Shown: piece after piece, positions 27,672 through 37,121 of the stretch
Layout of the letters: the number at the start of each line of letters is the position of its first letter
Numbering within the stretch: position 1 is the first letter of the stretch
DNA from: Bacteroidales bacterium
GTDB lineage: Bacteria; Bacteroidota; Bacteroidia; Bacteroidales; UBA932
Direction: 5' to 3'
DNA: 64,000 bases
Assembly: GCA_017465225.1 (NCBI GenBank)
Contig: JAFTWQ010000028.1
Location: forward strand, 1-64,000
Translations under genes and position numbers: made by a program
The notes under the pieces: model-generated
The model's input: the letters and a program-made list of their open reading frames with translations, nothing else
What the model was told of the DNA's origin: nothing
Database searches by the model: none

Positions 27672-30575
27672 ATGAAAAGAATCATCCTTACATTATTGAC
27701 AGCCGTAATCGCAACGAGTGCCGGCGCCCAGGTTATCATCAATCTGGACAATCTGAACCAGTACCAGACCCTTGAATTGAAGCTGACTCTGCAGGATGCC
27801 GCTACATCCGAGCCGATCAGCTTCGCATCTGTCTACCTCATCCCCCAGGGAGATACCACGATCACGAACTTCTCGATTTCTGACGACAAGGGAAATGTGA
27901 CTATCGATGAAGTCCTGCCAGGAAAATATGAAGTGAACGCCGAGATGATCGGTTATATCCCCTACAAGAAAGTCCATGACCTGAAGGGATACCGTCAGGA
28001 TCTTGGGATCATCAAGCTGGAGGAGAACCCGGAATTCATTGATGCATCGACGATTACAGCCGTAGGAAATCCTGTCACGATCAAGAAGGACACGATCGAG
28101 TATAATGCTTCTTCGTTCCGCGTCGGTGAAAACGACATGCTCGAAGATCTGCTGAAAAAGATGCCTGGGATGGAGGTAGGCGAAGACGGATCCGTGTCTG
28201 TGAACGGCGAGAAGGTCGACAAGATCACTGTCGGAGGAAAGACTTTCTTCTTCGATGACCCGACCATGGCGGTGAAGAATCTCCCTGCGAAGATAGTCGA
28301 TAAGATCAAGGTTATCGACAAGGATACAGAAGAGGCTGAAATCAGCGGAATCAAGACTCACGACACCAAGGAGAAGGTCATGGATGTGGCCTTGAAGGAG
28401 GAATACAAGAAAGGATGGTTCGGGAATGCCAAGATGGGAGGCGGATATACCGTCAACCCTGAAACCGAAAATGAACTCATCGACAGCAAAGGTCCTCTTT
28501 TCAACGTAAATGCGTTGATGTCGGCATATGGCGAAAAGGATCAGCTCACCGTGATAGCCAACGGCCAGAATGCGGTCGACCCTACCGCATCCGGATCCGC
28601 TGTCATCGTATACGGCATGGACATGGATGAGTTCGACTCAAAGCAAGGACTTTCGACCAATGCCACAGCCGGTGTGAACTACAATACAGACCGCATAAAG
28701 GGACTGCCTTCAACCGTCTCGGTATCATACAAATACAGCGGCAAGGACGCAAAGGAGAAGACCGCCCGTACATCATTCATGAGCGGAAGCGATGACCTTC
28801 ATACGAACGGATTCTTCGACGGAACGGGCGACGGACATACATTGTCGGCAAGCGTCGAGATGAAGAATGCCAACAAGGAGAAGTTCTATTTCTCATTCAA
28901 GCCGAAATTCACTTTCAACACAAAGCAGAATTCCTTCACGAATGCTTCCCATACCACGATGAATGCCGATACCCTGAACAGCTCCGTATCCACGAAATTC
29001 AATGAGGGAAGGAGCGCCGGCACAAGCGGTCAGCTTGACATGGGAATAATGAAGCTGGGAGGAAAGGAAGGACGAAACCTGTCGCTTTATGCATATTACA
29101 ATTTCGACAACGGCGATGGTGTCAGCGGGGAGAATTCAAGCACATTGCTCGGAGACTCGACTGCCGTGGTATCATTGCTTTATGACAAGAAGTCATCGAG
29201 TTCATACCTGCATTCGAACATCAGCTATGTAGAGCCCCTTGGAGAGAAATGGGTCCTGCGGGTGCAGACAAGAGGGTCATGGTCATCAAGCAGATCCGAC
29301 AACATCGCCACCAACGGCCTCGACGGCACATACAACGATTATTACACAAACATCACGGACAATGAGTCTGCAGTGCTTTCAGGCGGAGTCACGACGCAGT
29401 ACAGGAGCGGCAACCACAATCTTTCGTTCGGCTTTTCAGCCAACATGAACGAGAATGTCAACTATGTAAAGAACCTCGGAACGGAGACTACAGCCGGAAA
29501 GGGAGAATGGCAGTTCACTCTGGCTCCGGACCTCGACTACAGCTACAGCAAGGATTCATTCAGCACGAATGTGTATTATTTCGGATCAACACAGCAGCCA
29601 TCAAACAGTCAGATGAGTCCTACGCTCAATCTCGGCAACCCTACGATGATATCAGCCGGAAACATTTACCTGAAGCAGTACATGTACCATTATCTCGGAG
29701 GATATGTCAGACATAACAACCGTGAGAATTTCTCATATGTAAATGCAAGATTCAGCGGAAACATGGAGCAGAACGCCATCGTGCAGGCAAGCTGGTTTGA
29801 CCGTAATGCGATCAGATATTCCGTTCCTGTCAATTCAAGGAAGCCTTCTTACAGGCTGTCCGGAACTCTGACCTACAACCAGCCATTCGGTGAGAAGAGA
29901 TACTGGACATTCTCAACCTATGCCGATGTATCATACTCTGCAAGCGCAGGATATCAGGCAAAGGAAGAGCTTGAGGGCATGGATATCGAGGAGTTCGACT
30001 ACAATGATTTCATGTCGGAGTTCTGGGGAAATTCTAGCGGAGACAGATTCTATTCCGGCGACAGCGGCTTCTCGGAAAGCAAGATGACTACCCTACATTA
30101 CGCTCTCGACCTCGGTCTCAAGTATCAGAGGGACCGTTTCAATGCATCGGTTCACGCATATGGAAGAAACCAGATCTCGAAGTACAGCCTTGATCCTGAT
30201 GCTAATGCAGACACATGGATGCACAGCTACAGTTTCGATGCGATGTACACCACCCTCAAGAACTGGGAGTTCAGCACCAAGATCAACGCGAACTTCTATA
30301 TAGGCTATTCTGCGGGCTTCGGTGCACCGCAGTACAACTGGAACGCCAGCATCAGCAAGACCATCAAGTCCGTGACTCTTTCATTGAAGGGAATCGACCT
30401 CCTGAATCAGGCCAGCAGGAATCTCCAGCGTACCGCAACCAACGAGTACATCATGGATACCTACAGGAACGTTCTCGGAAGATATTTCCTCTTCAGCGTC
30501 TCGTTCAATTTCGGAAAGATGAACGCCAAGAAGAGCCAGGCAGTCCAGGATGCCACATGGAACCTTATGCTGTAA
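27672..30575 (+). CDS. Outer-membrane beta-barrel protein with CarboxypepD_reg domain (TonB-receptor-like)
   Basis: 967 residues. A signal peptide (about 1-19, ending SAGAQ) precedes a carboxypeptidase-regulatory-like domain near 35-115 (EPISFASVYLIPQGD, GKYEVNAEMIGY). A short plug-like region near 135-215 (MLEDLLKKMPGMEV, VDKITVGGKTFFFDD) leads into a long beta-barrel of alternating aromatic strands. This matches the Bacteroidota 'outer membrane beta-barrel' family allied to TonB-dependent receptors. No TonB box is obvious. It sits in the outer membrane; the ligand is unknown. It lies directly after the permease array with its own promoter, so a functional link to the array is possible but unproven. 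Confidence 0.85.
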   Translation: MKRIILTLLTAVIATSAGAQVIINLDNLNQYQTLELKLTLQDAATSEPISFASVYLIPQGDTTITNFSISDDKGNVTIDEVLPGKYEVNAEMIGYIPYKKVHDLKGYRQDLGIIKLEENPEFIDASTITAVGNPVTIKKDTIEYNASSFRVGENDMLEDLLKKMPGMEVGEDGSVSVNGEKVDKITVGGKTFFFDDPTMAVKNLPAKIVDKIKVIDKDTEEAEISGIKTHDTKEKVMDVALKEEYKKGWFGNAKMGGGYTVNPETENELIDSKGPLFNVNALMSAYGEKDQLTVIANGQNAVDPTASGSAVIVYGMDMDEFDSKQGLSTNATAGVNYNTDRIKGLPSTVSVSYKYSGKDAKEKTARTSFMSGSDDLHTNGFFDGTGDGHTLSASVEMKNANKEKFYFSFKPKFTFNTKQNSFTNASHTTMNADTLNSSVSTKFNEGRSAGTSGQLDMGIMKLGGKEGRNLSLYAYYNFDNGDGVSGENSSTLLGDSTAVVSLLYDKKSSSSYLHSNISYVEPLGEKWVLRVQTRGSWSSSRSDNIATNGLDGTYNDYYTNITDNESAVLSGGVTTQYRSGNHNLSFGFSANMNENVNYVKNLGTETTAGKGEWQFTLAPDLDYSYSKDSFSTNVYYFGSTQQPSNSQMSPTLNLGNPTMISAGNIYLKQYMYHYLGGYVRHNNRENFSYVNARFSGNMEQNAIVQASWFDRNAIRYSVPVNSRKPSYRLSGTLTYNQPFGEKRYWTFSTYADVSYSASAGYQAKEELEGMDIEEFDYNDFMSEFWGNSSGDRFYSGDSGFSESKMTTLHYALDLGLKYQRDRFNASVHAYGRNQISKYSLDPDANADTWMHSYSFDAMYTTLKNWEFSTKINANFYIGYSAGFGAPQYNWNASISKTIKSVTLSLKGIDLLNQASRNLQRTATNEYIMDTYRNVLGRYFLFSVSFNFGKMNAKKSQAVQDATWNLML

Positions 30576-30617
30576 GGGAAATTCTGTCATATGATTCGGT
30601 TTATGCGGAAAAAAATG

Positions 30618-30625
30618 TAATTTTG
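30618..30625 (+). promoter_or_regulatory. -7 box upstream of yicC
   Basis: TAATTTTG fits TAnnTTTG and is 26 bp before the start codon. No good -33 element was seen. Confidence 0.4.
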
Positions 30626-30651
30626 CGGCCGTTAATCAGAAAAGAGAACCT

Positions 30652-31539
30652 ATGATCAAGTCAATGACAGGATATGGCAAGGCTGAGGCCATGCTTGAGA
30701 CCGGAAAGATTACTGTGGAAGTGCGTTCGCTGAACGGAAAGACTGCCGATATCGGCATCAAGACTTCAATGCTTCCGAAGGATAAGGAGATTGCTGTGCG
30801 TCATAAGATAGCCAACGAGCTGACACGCGGAAACATCGATTTCTTCGTCACCTTCGAGCCTAATGCCGCCGACAGCGCGAAGAAGATAAACATGGATCTG
30901 GCGATGGAGTATTATCAGCAGATCGATGCACTCGGAAGCAGGCTTGGAGCACACAATCTTTGGAGTCAGAACCCTAACGACCTGCTTGCTATGATTCTCC
31001 GTATGCCGGAGGTTATGGATGCGAAGAAGCAGGATGTGATCACAGATGATAACTGGCCGGTTGTAGAGGCATGCATTGACGAGGCTCTCCGTAACATCAA
31101 TGCTTTCAGGGCACAGGAGGGAGAGATCCTGTGCAAGGATGTGACTGAAAAGGTCAACAATATCCTGGAGTATTCGGCACAGGTGGAGCAGTATGAGAAG
31201 GAGCGCACAGAGGCCATCAGGGAAAAAATTTTGAGCCGTTTTGCCGAGCTTAAGGCAGAGCCTGACCAGAGCCGCCTTGAGCAGGAGATGATCTTCTACA
31301 TCGAGAAGCTTGACATCAATGAGGAGAAGGTCCGTCTCCGTCAGCATTGCCGTTATTTCCTCGACACATTGAACAATGAGCCTAATCCTGGAAAGAAGCT
31401 TGGTTTCATCGCCCAGGAAATGGGACGTGAGATCAACACGACAGGCTCGAAGGCCAATCATACCGAGATCCAGAAGCTTGTGGTGAAGATGAAGGACGAG
31501 CTGGAGAAGATCAAGGAACAGAGTCTTAACATATTATAG
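30652..31539 (+). CDS. yicC: YicC/YloC-family endoribonuclease
   Basis: 295 residues, the usual length. The N-terminus MIKSMTGYGKAE is the family signature, followed by EVRSLNGKTADIGIK; the C-terminal DUF1732 half contains the conserved GKKLGFIAQEMGREINT and SKANHTEIQ stretch. YicC proteins are cytoplasmic endoribonucleases linked in E. coli to RNA turnover and stationary phase. The gene stands alone, with a -7 box just upstream and a perfect terminator stem starting on its stop codon. The start is supported by the conserved MIKSMTGYG beginning. Confidence 0.93.
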   Translation: MIKSMTGYGKAEAMLETGKITVEVRSLNGKTADIGIKTSMLPKDKEIAVRHKIANELTRGNIDFFVTFEPNAADSAKKINMDLAMEYYQQIDALGSRLGAHNLWSQNPNDLLAMILRMPEVMDAKKQDVITDDNWPVVEACIDEALRNINAFRAQEGEILCKDVTEKVNNILEYSAQVEQYEKERTEAIREKILSRFAELKAEPDQSRLEQEMIFYIEKLDINEEKVRLRQHCRYFLDTLNNEPNPGKKLGFIAQEMGREINTTGSKANHTEIQKLVVKMKDELEKIKEQSLNIL

Positions 31540-31570
31540 AAAATGCCAGGCAATGCCTGGCATTTTCTAT
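31536..31570. terminator. Bidirectional terminator
   Basis: Perfect 16-bp stem, ATAGAAAATGCCAGGC / GCCTGGCATTTTCTAT with a 3-base loop. The A-rich and T-rich flanks work on both strands. It lies between the convergent yicC and peroxidase genes. Confidence 0.85.
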
Positions 31571-31574
31571 AATA

Positions 31575-32987
31575 TTAATGATCGTGGTCATGATCATGGA
31601 TCACATCGCGAGGAGTGTCATTGGTCAGGAGCTTGCCCTGATACTCTCCTGTGAGGGTCTTGAGGAAGGATGTGATCTGGTCAACTTCGAGTGAAGTGAG
31701 CTCTACACCGCTCTGATAGATTCCCATGTCACGGACTGCATCTTCGAGAGTCTCACGGGTTCCGTCATGGTAATACGGCCATGTATGCTCGACATTGCGG
31801 AGTCCAGGAACCTTGAAGCGATGACGGTCACGCTCAAGCTGCGTTTCCTTGAAACGTCCGTTATCCTCGACTGTCAGTTCAAGGCCACGGTCTGCGAAAT
31901 AATGCCTGCGAAGGCCCATGAGTTCATATGACTGTCCTCCGAGATTAGGTCCCACATGGCATGTAGCGCAGTCATATTTCTTGAATAGCTCGTATCCGGC
32001 GAGCTCGTCTGCAGTAATCGCCTCATTGTCTCCACGGAGCCACTTGTCGAAGCGAGAGTTCGGAGTGATGAGCGTACGCTCGAACTCCTCGATCGCATCT
32101 GTTATGTTAGCCTCGGTAAGACCGTCCGGATAAACTGCTGTGAAAGCCTTGGCAAAAGGCTTGTCAGCCTGAAGCTTCGCAATGATCTCATCAAACGATG
32201 TAGAGGCCATCTCGATAGGATTGAGCGGCGGACCTGCGGCCTGATCGGCAAGAGTCTTTGCACGTCCGTCCCAGAACTGGACGAAATTGTAGACTGCATT
32301 ATAGACTGTCGGAGCATTGACTCCACCCACCTGATCGTCAACTCCATGAGAATACTGATGATTATCCACACCGGCGGTCGAAAGATCATGGCAAGAAGCA
32401 CATGAAACGGTATTGTCCACCGAAAGTCTTGTGTCATGGAAAAGCGCGAATCCGAGAGCGACCTTCTCCTGATCGACTTCAGCGGTGAGGTCGATCGGGC
32501 GTACAGGCTCTGCAGCCTTGTCTTCAGGAAGACCGTCATCGTACATTGCGATACGCTCACCCTTCACCCATTCGAGAACGATTTCCTTCTTCGCTTCGGT
32601 GAGGGAACTGCCCCAATGTACAAGATAGTACTTCGGCATCGGCATCCTGTCGTCAAGCACGACTTTCTCGATCTTTGCAAGGTCGACCGCACTGACGTCC
32701 GCGTCGATCTTCAGCGCTTCCATTACAGGCTCGATGTCATATGCACGATAGCCGGAATCGATATCCTTCATCACGATCTTGCCGGCCACAGGCATCTTGG
32801 CATAGAACGGAACCTTCGGATCAGCCGAGTGACAGCTCAGGCATCCTCCGTCATCAAAAATCTGCAGGACCTGCTCATTCAGAGGCAGATCGGCAGAAGG
32901 AACGCGGTTCATGGCCCTGTAGACCACGACCATAGCAGCGGCCGCCACCAGCAGCACGACTGCACACCATCTTACCAGTTTCTTCAT
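31575..32987 (-). CDS. Tri-haem cytochrome c peroxidase (CcpA/MauG family)
   Basis: 470 residues from the ATG at 32987. A single N-terminal membrane anchor (about 5-25) precedes an extra cytochrome c domain with CLSCH at 49-53. The standard di-haem peroxidase follows, with CASCH at 196-200 and CATCH at 340-344. Such proteins reduce periplasmic hydrogen peroxide using electrons from cytochromes or quinol. The three-haem, membrane-anchored form resembles E. coli YhjA and quinol peroxidase, which suggests direct electron supply from the quinol pool; this is inferred. The C-terminus ends in a His/Asp run (HDHDHDH) that may bind metal. It is third in an operon after resB and ccsA, which would attach its haems. 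Confidence 0.9.
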   Translation of the reverse strand: MKKLVRWCAVVLLVAAAAMVVVYRAMNRVPSADLPLNEQVLQIFDDGGCLSCHSADPKVPFYAKMPVAGKIVMKDIDSGYRAYDIEPVMEALKIDADVSAVDLAKIEKVVLDDRMPMPKYYLVHWGSSLTEAKKEIVLEWVKGERIAMYDDGLPEDKAAEPVRPIDLTAEVDQEKVALGFALFHDTRLSVDNTVSCASCHDLSTAGVDNHQYSHGVDDQVGGVNAPTVYNAVYNFVQFWDGRAKTLADQAAGPPLNPIEMASTSFDEIIAKLQADKPFAKAFTAVYPDGLTEANITDAIEEFERTLITPNSRFDKWLRGDNEAITADELAGYELFKKYDCATCHVGPNLGGQSYELMGLRRHYFADRGLELTVEDNGRFKETQLERDRHRFKVPGLRNVEHTWPYYHDGTRETLEDAVRDMGIYQSGVELTSLEVDQITSFLKTLTGEYQGKLLTNDTPRDVIHDHDHDH

Positions 32988-33001
32988 ACGCAACAAATCG
33001 G

Positions 33002-33814
33002 TTATCTATTATAAACATGTATACTGTCCTGGGCGGCAGGGAGATAGTTCACACCCCACCAGCACATCTGCAGGCAGATGAAGCAGAATATCAGCAGCAG
33101 GCACAAGGCCTTGCGTGATCCTCTGCCGAAAAGCCGCAGATGGATATAAAGCATGTAGCTGAGCCATGTCACGAGAGCCCATGTCTCCTTCGGGTCCCAG
33201 CTCCAGTAATGTCCCCATGCCTCCTTGGCCCAGAGGGCACCTGAAAGCATTCCGAAAGTAAGGAAAGCCATTCCAATATATACTAATGTGTCAGCGGCTG
33301 ACATCACATTGTTCTTCGATGTGAAAAGTCCAGCCAGAGCAAGCAGGAAGGCACATCCGAGGAAGGAATATGAAAACATATAGACCGTCACATGAGGGAT
33401 GAACCAAGGGCTCTGCAGGGCAGGCATGAGGGTCTGGTCATGGATTTCCGGCCTGAATATGTTTATCATTATGAAGACCGTAGCAAGCACGGTCGAGAAG
33501 GAAAGGATCCATCTGTAGCGCCAGCGTACATATGTGAAAAGTCCTGCAACCAGGGCGAAGAACGAGTACCACAGTCTGGTCTCCCCCATCGTACGCAAAG
33601 GCGGACGGCCGAGGCTGATCCACAGACCGATGATGAAGGACGCTAGCACGGCCACAGAAGCAAGTGCAAATGAAATCGCGGTCCTGCGGCGATACCTGTA
33701 TTTAAGGGACGACTGCGACCAATGGTCCTTCGCGCACATCGAAGCTACGGCTCCAGCAGCCGAAAGGACTACTGAAAGAATTCCGAACCATATGAATATA
33801 TCCCATGTAAACAT
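33002..33814 (-). CDS. ccsA: Cytochrome c biogenesis protein CcsA (haem handling)
   Basis: 270 residues and about eight membrane helices. The haem-binding WWD-type motif WGHYWSWDPKET is at about 200-211, with candidate haem-ligand histidines at about 141 (FIPHVTVYMFS) and 225. In System II maturation CcsA with ResB exports and attaches haem to CxxCH apocytochromes. The start at 33814 is chosen because it lies just after the resB stop and 8 bases after a GGAGG; ATGs at 33823 and 33832 would overlap resB. The gap to the peroxidase gene is 14 bp, and the three genes appear to form one unit. Confidence 0.9.
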   Translation of the reverse strand: MFTWDIFIWFGILSVVLSAAGAVASMCAKDHWSQSSLKYRYRRRTAISFALASVAVLASFIIGLWISLGRPPLRTMGETRLWYSFFALVAGLFTYVRWRYRWILSFSTVLATVFIMINIFRPEIHDQTLMPALQSPWFIPHVTVYMFSYSFLGCAFLLALAGLFTSKNNVMSAADTLVYIGMAFLTFGMLSGALWAKEAWGHYWSWDPKETWALVTWLSYMLYIHLRLFGRGSRKALCLLLIFCFICLQMCWWGVNYLPAAQDSIHVYNR

Positions 33815-33815
33815 A

Positions 33816-34664
33816 TCAGTCATCCTCCCCATATCGTTTCTTTGGTCCTGCCGCGAAAAGGAGCATTGCTCCAGCGAGCATCAGGACGATTCCGGCAACG
33901 GCGGCATACTTCCATGGATCCGTAACCACCTGTATGACACAATATTCCGAATCTTCACCGGCATATGCATCATAACCGGTAAGATATATGTTCTTTCCGA
34001 ATCCCTTGGAATAAGGATGATTCACTTTCAATGTCACCGGCTCTCCGTCGATGAGCATATCGGCCTCATACATGGCCGGAACACCGTTTTCATAAGTCTC
34101 CACCTTGAAATCCTTCAGTTCGATCTCATATGGAAGCCATGCACCTGTTCCGTCCATCCTGATAGCCTCACGGACCGGCATGTCCCTGAAAGCCTGCAGC
34201 CTGACGGTATCAGAGTCAGGAGCTCCCCAGAAGGCGGAAGACACGGCGATCAGGATTCCGGCGTGATTCAGAAGGAAACGCCATCTTATCTCGCCGAGAT
34301 GAGCTCCGGTGGCCGTCTGGGCCCTCCATCCGCGCATGATGACAAACAGCAGGACCGTCTGGAAATAGAGCATGAATGCAACAAAGATCCACGTGCCTAC
34401 AATCGACCTTATGCCTGTAAGTCCTATCACAAGACAGAAGATCAGGAAAAGCGACACAGCGCATACCGTCGCACCTTTCGATAGCATGAACGAAACGAAG
34501 AGGGATTTCCTGCGGGTCTTCCAGAGCCATATCATCACGCCAAGCCAAAGAAGAAGGGCTATGATATTGAGCGGAAATGAAAAGAATGCAACAGGAAAAT
34601 CGCCCGCCAGAAGCTGAAGGGCGAGGGCTATGGCCAGATAAATCAATAGAACAATGTAAGGCAT
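33816..34664 (-). CDS. resB: ResB-like cytochrome c biogenesis protein
   Basis: 282 residues with membrane helices near 3-20, 28-47, 63-85 and 88-110, a short soluble region, and a last helix near 253-272. A beta-rich periplasmic part near 150-245 contains LPYEIELKDFKVETY. This is the short ResB/Ccs1 form found next to CcsA in Bacteroidota. It presumably delivers reduced apocytochrome and haem to CcsA. As first gene of the - strand unit, it diverges from the symporter at 34822. Its product and CcsA would mature the tri-haem peroxidase; no nrfHA genes are present here. Confidence 0.8.
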   Translation of the reverse strand: MPYIVLLIYLAIALALQLLAGDFPVAFFSFPLNIIALLLWLGVMIWLWKTRRKSLFVSFMLSKGATVCAVSLFLIFCLVIGLTGIRSIVGTWIFVAFMLYFQTVLLFVIMRGWRAQTATGAHLGEIRWRFLLNHAGILIAVSSAFWGAPDSDTVRLQAFRDMPVREAIRMDGTGAWLPYEIELKDFKVETYENGVPAMYEADMLIDGEPVTLKVNHPYSKGFGKNIYLTGYDAYAGEDSEYCVIQVVTDPWKYAAVAGIVLMLAGAMLLFAAGPKKRYGEDD

Positions 34665-34761
34665 AACCGGAATGCTAGATTCACAAAATTAATAAAAAAT
34701 CCATAATCCGCAACATATCCGGCGTTTTAACCACATATTTAATTGGCTATTAAACAGGAAT

Positions 34762-34791
34762 TTTGTCTTAAGGATAAAAATACTATCTTTG
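34762..34791 (+). promoter_or_regulatory. Strong promoter of the BASS transporter
   Basis: TTTG (34762-34765), 18-bp gap, TATCTTTG (34784-34791): a full match to the Bacteroidales TTTG/TAnnTTTG promoter, 30 bp before the start codon. Confidence 0.75.
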
Positions 34792-34821
34792 CATGATTGT
34801 AACAACTAAACCTAAATCGAA

Positions 34822-35793
34822 ATGAGTCCAGAAGCAATACGCAATCTTGACGCCCTGAATGTCACAATGAACGGAGGTTCGACACTTTTGAATATCGTTC
34901 TCGCATTCGTAATGTTCGGCGTCGCTCTCGGCATCAAGCCAGCTACATTCGTCGACATAATCAAAAACCCTAAATCCATATTGACCGGCATAACCTGCCA
35001 GCTGATTCTTCTTCCGGCGCTGACATTGATACTTATCATGATATGCGGCGACTGGATTTCACCTATGATCGCACTCGGAATGATCCTCGTGGCGTCATGT
35101 CCCGGAGGAAACATCTCAAACTTCATCACATCGCTTTCAAGAGGAAATTCCGAACTATCGGTATCACTCACAGCATTCAATACCGCTGCCTGCATATTCA
35201 CGACGCCTTTGAACTTCGCTTTCTGGGGTAAGATGTACCTCAATTTCGCAGGAAACCGCAACATCGGTGTTCTCCCTGAACTTCAGATTCCTCTCGGAGA
35301 CATTTTCCAGAGCATATTCATCATCATGGGTATTCCTCTTATCCTGGGTATCCTGTGCGGACAGTATCTTCCTAAAGTGGCAAAAGTCCTGAAGAAGCCG
35401 TTGCAGCACCTTTCCATCATCGTGTTCATCGCCATGGTGATAATCATATTCAAAGGCAATTTCGACGTCTTCATGCAGGCTATCAGATACATATTCCTCA
35501 TCGTGCTCATCCACAATCTTCTCGCCCTCGGCATCGGATTCGGCACCAGTACCTTGATGAAGCTGCCATATAAGGACAGAAGGACCATCACTATCGAGAC
35601 AGGCATCCAGAATTCCGGACTCGGACTCATCCTCCTTCTAAACCCTAACATCTTCCCGGAGGTCGGAGCATGGGCCAACAATGGAGGTATGCTCGTCATC
35701 ACAGCATGGTGGGGCGTATGGCACATCATTTCAGGTCTGACACTTGCATTTGTATGGAGACTGCGCGGCAGAAAGGAAGCAGGAGAAGAATAA
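34822..35793 (+). CDS. Bile acid:sodium symporter family (BASS) transporter
   Basis: 323 residues, about nine or ten helices. Conserved family features are visible: ASCPGGNISNFITSLSRGN at about 94-112 (the sodium-site crossover region) and ETGIQNSGLGLIL near 260-272, the second crossover. These proteins couple sodium entry to uptake of bile acids or other organic anions such as pantoate or keto acids. In a gut organism bile acids are possible, but the substrate cannot be read from sequence. It has its own strong promoter and is followed at 4 bp by an acyltransferase gene, so the two are probably co-transcribed. Confidence 0.88.
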   Translation: MSPEAIRNLDALNVTMNGGSTLLNIVLAFVMFGVALGIKPATFVDIIKNPKSILTGITCQLILLPALTLILIMICGDWISPMIALGMILVASCPGGNISNFITSLSRGNSELSVSLTAFNTAACIFTTPLNFAFWGKMYLNFAGNRNIGVLPELQIPLGDIFQSIFIIMGIPLILGILCGQYLPKVAKVLKKPLQHLSIIVFIAMVIIIFKGNFDVFMQAIRYIFLIVLIHNLLALGIGFGTSTLMKLPYKDRRTITIETGIQNSGLGLILLLNPNIFPEVGAWANNGGMLVITAWWGVWHIISGLTLAFVWRLRGRKEAGEE

Positions 35794-35797
35794 TAAT

Positions 35798-37117
35798 ATG
35801 GCAAAGAAAAAGATATACGAAAACTACATAGGCTATACTATCCTCAAGCCTATAGTCGACTGGAATCTCAAGCACAGCTACCGGAAGGTGGAGGTCAGGG
35901 GAAAGGAAAACATTCCCACTGACGGTGCGGTGATAATCGCTCCCAACCATTGCAATACCCTTATGGATGCACTGGTTATACTCCGTGCATTCGACAGCCC
36001 TACCGTATTCGGAGCAAGAGCCGACATCTTCAATAATAAGTTTATCGGCAAGATCATGACATTCCTCAGGATCCTGCCTATGGTTCGTCAGAGGGACGGT
36101 CTGCGCAATGTGCTCAAGAACAACGAGACACAGGAGATAATTGTCGAGACTCTTGAGAACCGTGTCCGTTTCTGCATGTTCCCTGAAGGCCGTCACAGGC
36201 CAGCGCATTCGCTGCAGAGTCTGGGTAAAGGTACATTCCGCGCGGCCCTCGCGGCAAATGCGAAATTCGGCGACAGGTTTCCTGTCTACATCGTTCCGAC
36301 AGGACTTGAATATGGAGACTATTTCCGATACAGGAGCACATCTCTCGTGACTTTCGGCAAGCCGATCAATGTCACCGGATTCGTCAAGGGACAGGACGTG
36401 GACAACGAGGTGAAACTTATCGAGCCATTGAGGAAGGAACTCGCGGCAAGGATGTCCGAGCTCTTCACATACCTGAAAGACGACGAACAGCTTCATGACA
36501 AATGGGCCCTCACCAAGATTCTCGCTACCCACCAGGGCGTAAGATATGGAGATTTCGGCACAAGTCTTCATGAAGGCATGCTCGCCAACAGGGAGATCGC
36601 AGCCAGAATCGAGAAGGCCTGCGAAGAGAAGCCGGAAGAAATGTCCGAGCTTCTGGAAAAGGTAGAAAAGTTCGAGAAGAAGAGACGCAAGGAGAAGATT
36701 TCCATATATTCATTCAGGAAGAAGAATAACGTCCTGAACATCGCAGGAAAATCACTCGCGGCCCTCATCGGTCTTCCATACTGGATATTCAGCGCAATCG
36801 TCAGCGCCCCTATGTGGCTGACATACAATCTTCTGCGTAGCAAGACAAGGGACCGCGCCTTCCACAACACGGTAGGTTTCGGAGTAAAGCTGGCTCTCGG
36901 AATCATTCTTTTCCTTATATATACAATACTTGCATTCTGTCTGCTCCCATGGCCTTTCGCCCTGGCGGTCAGCCTTCTCACAATCCCGTCCTACAGCATG
37001 TTCTTCGACTATAATGAAGGCATGAGACGTTTCATCTCGGACATCAGGCTCATGGGAGAGAAGGGACTCAGGAAGAGTTACAAGGAAATCGTAAAGACAT
37101 TTAATAAAGAATTCTGA
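35798..37117 (+). CDS. PlsC-type 1-acylglycerol-phosphate acyltransferase
   Basis: 439 residues. The catalytic motif NHCNTLMDAL (near residue 50) has five residues between His and Asp instead of four, a spacing I also associate with other Bacteroidota homologues. The glycerolipid motif FPEGRH lies near 125-130. Two or three C-terminal helices (near 325-350 and 370-410) would anchor it in the inner membrane. The expected reaction is acyl transfer to lysophosphatidate in phospholipid synthesis. The start at 35798 (MAKKKIYEN) is preferred; an upstream in-frame start would overlap the symporter gene. The spacing to both neighbours is 4 bp. Confidence 0.87.
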   Translation: MAKKKIYENYIGYTILKPIVDWNLKHSYRKVEVRGKENIPTDGAVIIAPNHCNTLMDALVILRAFDSPTVFGARADIFNNKFIGKIMTFLRILPMVRQRDGLRNVLKNNETQEIIVETLENRVRFCMFPEGRHRPAHSLQSLGKGTFRAALAANAKFGDRFPVYIVPTGLEYGDYFRYRSTSLVTFGKPINVTGFVKGQDVDNEVKLIEPLRKELAARMSELFTYLKDDEQLHDKWALTKILATHQGVRYGDFGTSLHEGMLANREIAARIEKACEEKPEEMSELLEKVEKFEKKRRKEKISIYSFRKKNNVLNIAGKSLAALIGLPYWIFSAIVSAPMWLTYNLLRSKTRDRAFHNTVGFGVKLALGIILFLIYTILAFCLLPWPFALAVSLLTIPSYSMFFDYNEGMRRFISDIRLMGEKGLRKSYKEIVKTFNKEF

Positions 37118-37121
37118 TATT

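Noticed and set aside
27693..28361. 222-residue - strand ORF within the outer-membrane protein gene
   Set aside because: Antisense shadow of a well-supported gene; no recognisable motif.
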